A stretch of DNA of 41,228 bases, taken from IMG/VR virus record IMGVR_UViG_3300017593_000693, positions 1 through 41,228 of that record; one strand, written 5' to 3'. The notes beneath the pieces were generated by a model that was not told the DNA's origin, searched no databases, and was given only the letters and a program-made list of their open reading frames with translations. Position 1 is the first letter of the stretch; each line of letters begins with the position of its first letter. The translations under genes were made by a program, and so were the position numbers. Shown here piece by piece: positions 37,450 to 41,228 of the stretch. Origin of the DNA: a virus.

Positions 37450-38373
37450 TTACTCTCCTTCCTGATAGCGTTTGAGATGTTTCATTAAAGACTCTGCCTC
37501 TTGCAGCCTTTTGTCCGTAGCATACATCCCCATTATGTTAAATGCACTTAGTGTTGTAGACAAGAAGTTGAGGTCTTCAAGTTCTTTAGACATAGACGGA
37601 GACTGAGAGGTTTGCTCTATAGCTGCAGCAAGTCGAGGGAGAACAGTTCTTATGGCTTTCGACATAGCCATGAGGTCGTCTCTTGTGTAGGACTGGAGGA
37701 CACTGTCCATTACAGACTTGTCGAAGAGGACGTCTGTTGCAGCTATCGACGCAGGTAAGTCTGGGTTAGCATCTAGGTAGATGTGTGCTCTTTGCTCGAG
37801 AGCATTTATTAGACCAAAGGCTTCTTGATATGACTTCTGGATGTCTTCGCTTGCAAGAGCTGCAAGAGACTGGTTAGACATAGAAACTTGAAATGTCTTT
37901 GCCAGTGTCTCTCTAAGAGTATCGAAACGAGACTTTATTTCATTATGCTTTGCTGTGTAGGCTTCTTGTTTCGTCTTTGCTATCGTAGCTTGAGTTTCCT
38001 GAATCCCATAGATGTCTTTTAGAGCTGCTATCTTCGTAGCAGTAATTTCTTGCTTAAGCTTCTCATTTTCTAGTACAGACTTTCTGTAGGCTTCATAGGT
38101 TGCACGCTGTTCGAGCTCTGCACGCTTCAGTTTCAGGACGACATCTATTGCGTCAGGAACAGAAACCAGACCTGTTTTTACCATCAGTCCAAGAGCATGC
38201 AGTGATGGAGTTTTGATTGCATCTTGCAACTCTGGAGTTGTTTCTACCATTCGGATAAAAGCTTCTGAGCCATATTCTTTTTGCATATGGTCGAACGCTC
38301 TATAGAGAGAGTCATAAGCAAGACGAAGTTCTGTATTTGCAGCACTCATTAAAGACGGAATTATGTTAATCAT
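37450..38373 (-). CDS. Helical/coiled-coil internal virion protein (307 aa)
   Basis: ATG at 38373 preferred because AAGGAGGAAGTA precedes it; a longer 312-aa frame starts at 38388. Nearly all-helical, Lys/Glu-rich with heptad patterns (RAELEQRATYEAYRKSVLENEKLKQEITATKIAALKDIY). Lies directly upstream of the large ejection protein and overlaps the gene before it by 8 nt. Probably part of the same internal core. Confidence 0.65.
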   Translation of the reverse strand: MINIIPSLMSAANTELRLAYDSLYRAFDHMQKEYGSEAFIRMVETTPELQDAIKTPSLHALGLMVKTGLVSVPDAIDVVLKLKRAELEQRATYEAYRKSVLENEKLKQEITATKIAALKDIYGIQETQATIAKTKQEAYTAKHNEIKSRFDTLRETLAKTFQVSMSNQSLAALASEDIQKSYQEAFGLINALEQRAHIYLDANPDLPASIAATDVLFDKSVMDSVLQSYTRDDLMAMSKAIRTVLPRLAAAIEQTSQSPSMSKELEDLNFLSTTLSAFNIMGMYATDKRLQEAESLMKHLKRYQEGE

Positions 38374-38920
38374 TACTTCCTCCTTCATTACTATAGCTAT
38401 GCAGGGTACTGTCGTAGTCTATGTTTGCTAGTGAATATGCTAAACTTTGGATTGACTGCGCTTGGTCGTGTATGCTTGAGACATAGTTTAGAGCATCCGT
38501 CTGTAGTCCAAGCTGTGCATCAAACTGCCTTTGGGACTCGGCAAGACTATTCTGGCTAGCCTGATATTGTAGAGCAGCTGCAGTTGTTGCTGCGTTTGCT
38601 CTTGCTGCAGCAGCTGCTACCGTTGCGGCTGCCATATCAGAACGTCCTGCATAGCCTAATCGTGCATTATACATACTAGCTTGCGCACTAAATATCGTAG
38701 CGTCTGCGTTCATAGCAGCCGCTCGTATTCGTGCATCTGCGTCAGCTAGGCCAATCATAGAATTGTAAGCTGTTGCTGCTGTCTGAAACATAGCTCTTAT
38801 AAAATCTCCTGCACCACGTGCATATAATGACCCTTGCTGGCCTGTTGCTATTGGGACTGCTTGGCTTAGGGACAATGTTGCAAACTCATCTAGTTTGTTA
38901 TAAATATATTGGTATTCCAT
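38366..38920 (-). CDS. Ala-rich internal virion protein (184 aa)
   Basis: Extremely Ala-rich helix (RSDMAAATVAAAAARANAATTAAALQYQAS) flanked by QFDAQLGLQTDALNYVSS and DSTLHSYSNEGGSND. Such proteins occur in podovirus internal cores and as ejection components. No catalytic motif. Confidence 0.65.
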   Translation of the reverse strand: MEYQYIYNKLDEFATLSLSQAVPIATGQQGSLYARGAGDFIRAMFQTAATAYNSMIGLADADARIRAAAMNADATIFSAQASMYNARLGYAGRSDMAAATVAAAAARANAATTAAALQYQASQNSLAESQRQFDAQLGLQTDALNYVSSIHDQAQSIQSLAYSLANIDYDSTLHSYSNEGGSND

Positions 38921-38923
38921 AAC

Positions 38924-39667
38924 TTAAAAACCTCCTGTTGGAACAGCAAACAGACTTGCATTTGCGCCTGCATTTGCAATCTCAGCATAACCCTGAAGTA
39001 CTGGTATACTAAGTAACTGATTCATTGCCTGAAGATAAGCTGATTCCCTGGCCACCTGTGTTTGTATAAGCTGCTTTTGTGTATCAGCAGCAAGCGAGCC
39101 AATTTTCGTTGCTGTTTCTCCAGCAATCTTTGCATAGGCACTCTCCGCAGCACTCGAGCCAAGTAAACCCCTTGCAGCTAACGAACTAGTAACTGTATGC
39201 ATTGCACTCTTCTGAGCTCGCATTAGTTCAGCTGTTCCAGCTTCCATTAGATTTCCAGCATCTCCAACAGGTCTGTCAATTCTTTGCTTGTAATAGTCAA
39301 GAAGCGATTCTTGCTGCTGCTCTACCCACTTTTGATGCTCTAGTCCTGCAGACACAGCTGTATCCATGATTTTGGTTGCATAGTTATTTGTAGGCTGTGC
39401 TTGCTCTTGTTGGTGCCGCACCTGTTCTAATTCCCTTTGGAGCTTAGATATCTTAGACGACAAATATTCTGTTTCGTCAAAGTCAGAGTGTATATTACCT
39501 GAATAATAACTTGGTGGTTTCGGCTGTGAACCGAAGAACTGCTGATTCATTGATGCAGCTACAGAGTTAAAATTAAATCCATAATAAACCGTATTTCCTG
39601 TTGCAGTATTTATAACACTGCCTTGCACCCCGCCTGTCCTCGGGTCAGGTATTGCTACAAAAGACAT
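38924..39667 (-). CDS. Virion/internal protein with coiled coil (247 aa)
   Basis: N-terminal GVQGSVINTATGNTVYYGFNF beta part, a Gln-rich coiled coil (ISKLQRELEQVRHQQEQAQPTNN), and a C-terminal small-residue-rich helical region (SSLAARGLLGSSAAESAYAKIAGETATKIG). The composition matches the small internal-core proteins of other podoviruses. SD GGGAGGATGTA upstream. Confidence 0.6.
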   Translation of the reverse strand: MSFVAIPDPRTGGVQGSVINTATGNTVYYGFNFNSVAASMNQQFFGSQPKPPSYYSGNIHSDFDETEYLSSKISKLQRELEQVRHQQEQAQPTNNYATKIMDTAVSAGLEHQKWVEQQQESLLDYYKQRIDRPVGDAGNLMEAGTAELMRAQKSAMHTVTSSLAARGLLGSSAAESAYAKIAGETATKIGSLAADTQKQLIQTQVARESAYLQAMNQLLSIPVLQGYAEIANAGANASLFAVPTGGF

Positions 39668-39966
39668 TACATCCTCCCTTTTAAAAATACAGTTTCAACA
39701 AGCATTGCCAAGCCAGCAACACCAAGGTATCCGCACATTCCACTGAGAAATAGCATCAGCTCGATGCTCGTCTTCGGCAATACAGCCTTTAGAAGAAGCC
39801 CCGCCATTAGACAGCTAAAGGCACTTACAATAGACTGAGCAACAATGTCTCTAAACCGAAGCTTTCCACCAAGAAGGACCTTCTGGCTTGACTTTACAAA
39901 GCCTACGAAAATACCTAAGATAGCAAGAACTGTTTCAAAAGAGCAGTTTTCAATTATACTTTTCAA
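39667..39966 (-). CDS. Holin (LydA/phage_holin_3-like), TTG start preferred
   Basis: 99 aa from TTG 39966, which has AAAGGAGGAACAG directly upstream and only 17 nt overlap with the DUF1353 gene. ETVLAILGIFVGFV (first TM), VLLGGKLRFRDIVAQSIVSAFSCLMAGLLLKAVL (conserved basic linker and second TM), FLSGMCGYLGVAGLAMLVETVFLKGR (third TM): the three-TM 'GGK...S..G...GY.G' pattern of LydA-type holins. An ATG at 40044 with GGAGG upstream would add 26 aa, a possible second product. Forms lethal membrane holes at lysis. Confidence 0.75.
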   Translation of the reverse strand: MKSIIENCSFETVLAILGIFVGFVKSSQKVLLGGKLRFRDIVAQSIVSAFSCLMAGLLLKAVLPKTSIELMLFLSGMCGYLGVAGLAMLVETVFLKGRM

Positions 39967-40375
39967 CTGTTCCTCCTTTGTATGAAGATTTTCCAAATCT
40001 TCTAACTGCCTTATACATGACATAACGTTTCCATTTTGCAACATTAAGCTCCTCCATGGCATGAAGAAATAACAAGTCACAAGTCTTTCTGTCAAATTTA
40101 CCATGTCTATATCCGTCATCATGAATTACAGCCGCCCAGCCATAGCGCCCCCAAGGAGGCAATATTGGCCATAAGATTCTTGGAATTGATGCAAAGTCTG
40201 TCATTGTTCCAGCTGACACACCAGTAGTTATTTCTAGCTTATTATCAACATAAACGAAGTCTTCACAAACTTTAAACTCGAAGACTAGCTTAGTATAAGG
40301 AATAAGCCAAAGAAACTTTTTCTTAACAATCTTTGGTGGCAACGGCTCTAGTAAAAGCCTTCCTACAAATGGCAT
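39950..40375 (-). CDS. DUF1353 protein
   Basis: 141 aa. ITTGVSAGTMTDFASIPRILWPILPPWGRYGWAAVIHDDGYRHGKF with the core G-x-x-TDFASIPR and HDxxY identifies DUF1353, a phage family often found at lysis/tail genes. The His-Asp pair could be catalytic, and a cell-wall or envelope role has been guessed by others. SD GGGAGGTATAG. Confidence 0.8.
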   Translation of the reverse strand: MPFVGRLLLEPLPPKIVKKKFLWLIPYTKLVFEFKVCEDFVYVDNKLEITTGVSAGTMTDFASIPRILWPILPPWGRYGWAAVIHDDGYRHGKFDRKTCDLLFLHAMEELNVAKWKRYVMYKAVRRFGKSSYKGGTVEKYN

Positions 40376-40385
40376 CTATACCTCC

Positions 40386-41159
40386 CTAAAAATTACATCC
40401 TAACAATGTTGTTGGGTTTGCAGCTGGAGTTTGCACTACACCAAAATCCACTAAATACCAATACTGTGGGTAAAGGAAGAAAGAGTAGGGTTCGTGGTAG
40501 AGTTGTTTTATTTCGAATTCAGAAAGGTTTCTTTTGTAAAAGAAAACATAATAAATATATCCATTCCAATGGCTTGAATTACTTAAATTCTTATGTGCTC
40601 CAAGTCTAATTTTACCGTTTACAAATTCAGTAGCATCTGTACTTGGCCCAGCAACCAAGTTACCTTCAAAATACAGTCTTCTTTCCACTCCATCTGTAGT
40701 AAGGGTTGCTGTATAATTCCTTCCCCTATACCATATAGGACCGCCTCTTAATTCTGAACCTCCTAGGTAAGTTGCTACTTGATTATAAGTCACATTTCTA
40801 TACAGTAAAGAACGCCCTGTACCAGTACCGTCTAACTGTTGTATTATAACCATATCTTCCGACTCTTCGTGTAACATACGAAACTTAGTGGCTACAGTCA
40901 ACGGTTCAGAATTTCCTATAGTAATAGCATCTAAATCCACATAATCATCAACGCCATCAAATTTCAATCCATTATTAGACCACTGAGCCCCGTTTAGTAA
41001 AGCACCGATATTTTTTGTAACTAAATTTAAAGGGATGCCACAATTTTCATTAAACAGCCAACATCCAACCAATCCCTCAGTAATTGGATTACTCCAATCT
41101 ATCTGAGCACCAAAAGGTGGCTTAATAGTAGGATTATTCCATCTAACCCATCTAGCCAT
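40386..41159 (-). CDS. LamG/concanavalin-like virion protein
   Basis: 257 aa. GLVGCWLFNENCG... then GLKFDGVDDYVDLDAITIGN is the classical phage LamG start (GLVgyW.f..g.G....gl.FdGvdDyv); HWNGYIYYVFFYKRNLSEFEIKQLYHEPYSFFLYP is the usual end. Resembles receptor/glycan-binding tail appendages. Homologous fold to 4394-5188 but different flanks. No clear SD: the ATG follows two TAA codons and a GTT. Confidence 0.8.
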   Translation of the reverse strand: MARWVRWNNPTIKPPFGAQIDWSNPITEGLVGCWLFNENCGIPLNLVTKNIGALLNGAQWSNNGLKFDGVDDYVDLDAITIGNSEPLTVATKFRMLHEESEDMVIIQQLDGTGTGRSLLYRNVTYNQVATYLGGSELRGGPIWYRGRNYTATLTTDGVERRLYFEGNLVAGPSTDATEFVNGKIRLGAHKNLSNSSHWNGYIYYVFFYKRNLSEFEIKQLYHEPYSFFLYPQYWYLVDFGVVQTPAANPTTLLGCNF

Positions 41160-41165
41160 AACTTA

Positions 41166-41228
41166 TTACACCGATTGATAGTAGAAAGGTTTTACTGTTA
41201 TCTTAACATCTATTGTATCAGTTGTGCC
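41166..41228 (-). CDS. 3' end of a late gene cut by the window edge
   Basis: Frame open from the right edge: GTTDTIDVKITVKPFYYQSV followed by two consecutive TAA stops, four bases before the LamG ATG. The ending KPFYYQS is of the sort seen in small phage virion proteins. It may be the other half of the gene starting at 65 (minus) if the molecule is circular. Confidence 0.5.
   Translation of the reverse strand, partial: GTTDTIDVKITVKPFYYQSV

Noticed and set aside
1-41228. tRNA genes
   Set aside because: No convincing cloverleaf or TTC-A/CCA pattern was noticed by eye; a covariance search was not possible.

Overview
The window looks like an essentially complete genome of a short-tailed (podovirus-like) tailed bacteriophage of about 41 kb. 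The evidence is a P22-like portal, an N4-gp56/DUF4043-type major capsid protein, a large terminase, two gp4-like connector adaptors, a set of internal/ejection virion proteins, a holin, and a phage replication module. Coding is dense, with many ATGA overlaps. Nearly every gene has a strong AGGAGG ribosome binding site, which fits a Firmicutes-like (including Negativicutes-like) host; this host call is inference. I see no integrase, no CI-like repressor, no phage RNA polymerase, no tRNA and no CRISPR array.

Layout. (1) 1-13406, minus strand: DNA packaging and morphogenesis. Read from right to left it runs: HTH-like candidate small terminase, TerL, portal, scaffold, capsid, adaptors, a LamG protein, a large virion protein, small virion proteins and a repeat-containing tail fibre. 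(2) 13407-16607: a very unusual 3.2-kb intergenic block with one small gene. It holds a divergent promoter pair, operator palindromes, an array of short hairpins, a dispersed AAAC-N3-GTTT palindrome family and an exact bacterial parS sequence. (3) 16608-34537, plus strand: early and replication genes. These include a cluster of Cys-rich proteins, ATP-dependent DNA ligase, a PD-(D/E)XK nuclease, a Sak4/RecA-like ATPase with an SSB-like partner, a ParB-DNA methyltransferase fusion, a uracil-glycosylase-like/DNA polymerase I fusion, dUTPase, an M15 peptidase-like candidate endolysin, a DUF3987-like helicase and nucleotide-metabolism genes. (4) 34539-41228, minus strand: ejection/internal virion proteins, holin, DUF1353 and a second LamG protein.

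Both window ends lie inside minus-strand coding sequence, and blocks 4 and 1 would join into one late operon if the molecule is circular or circularly permuted. The break falls within or next to one small gene.

The control logic visible in the sequence is compact. The early promoter (16515-16543) and an internal early promoter (20164-20192) share the operator TAACACGTGTTA in the spacer/-10 region. The late promoter (13438-13466, minus) and the promoter of the lone 112-aa gene (15851-15879, minus) share an ACAATTGT-centred operator. The most interesting hypothesis is that the parS site at 15379-15394 and the ParB-like CTP-clamp/HTH/methyltransferase protein (26111-27382) form a phage DNA-marking or segregation system, or alternatively that parS recruits host ParB.
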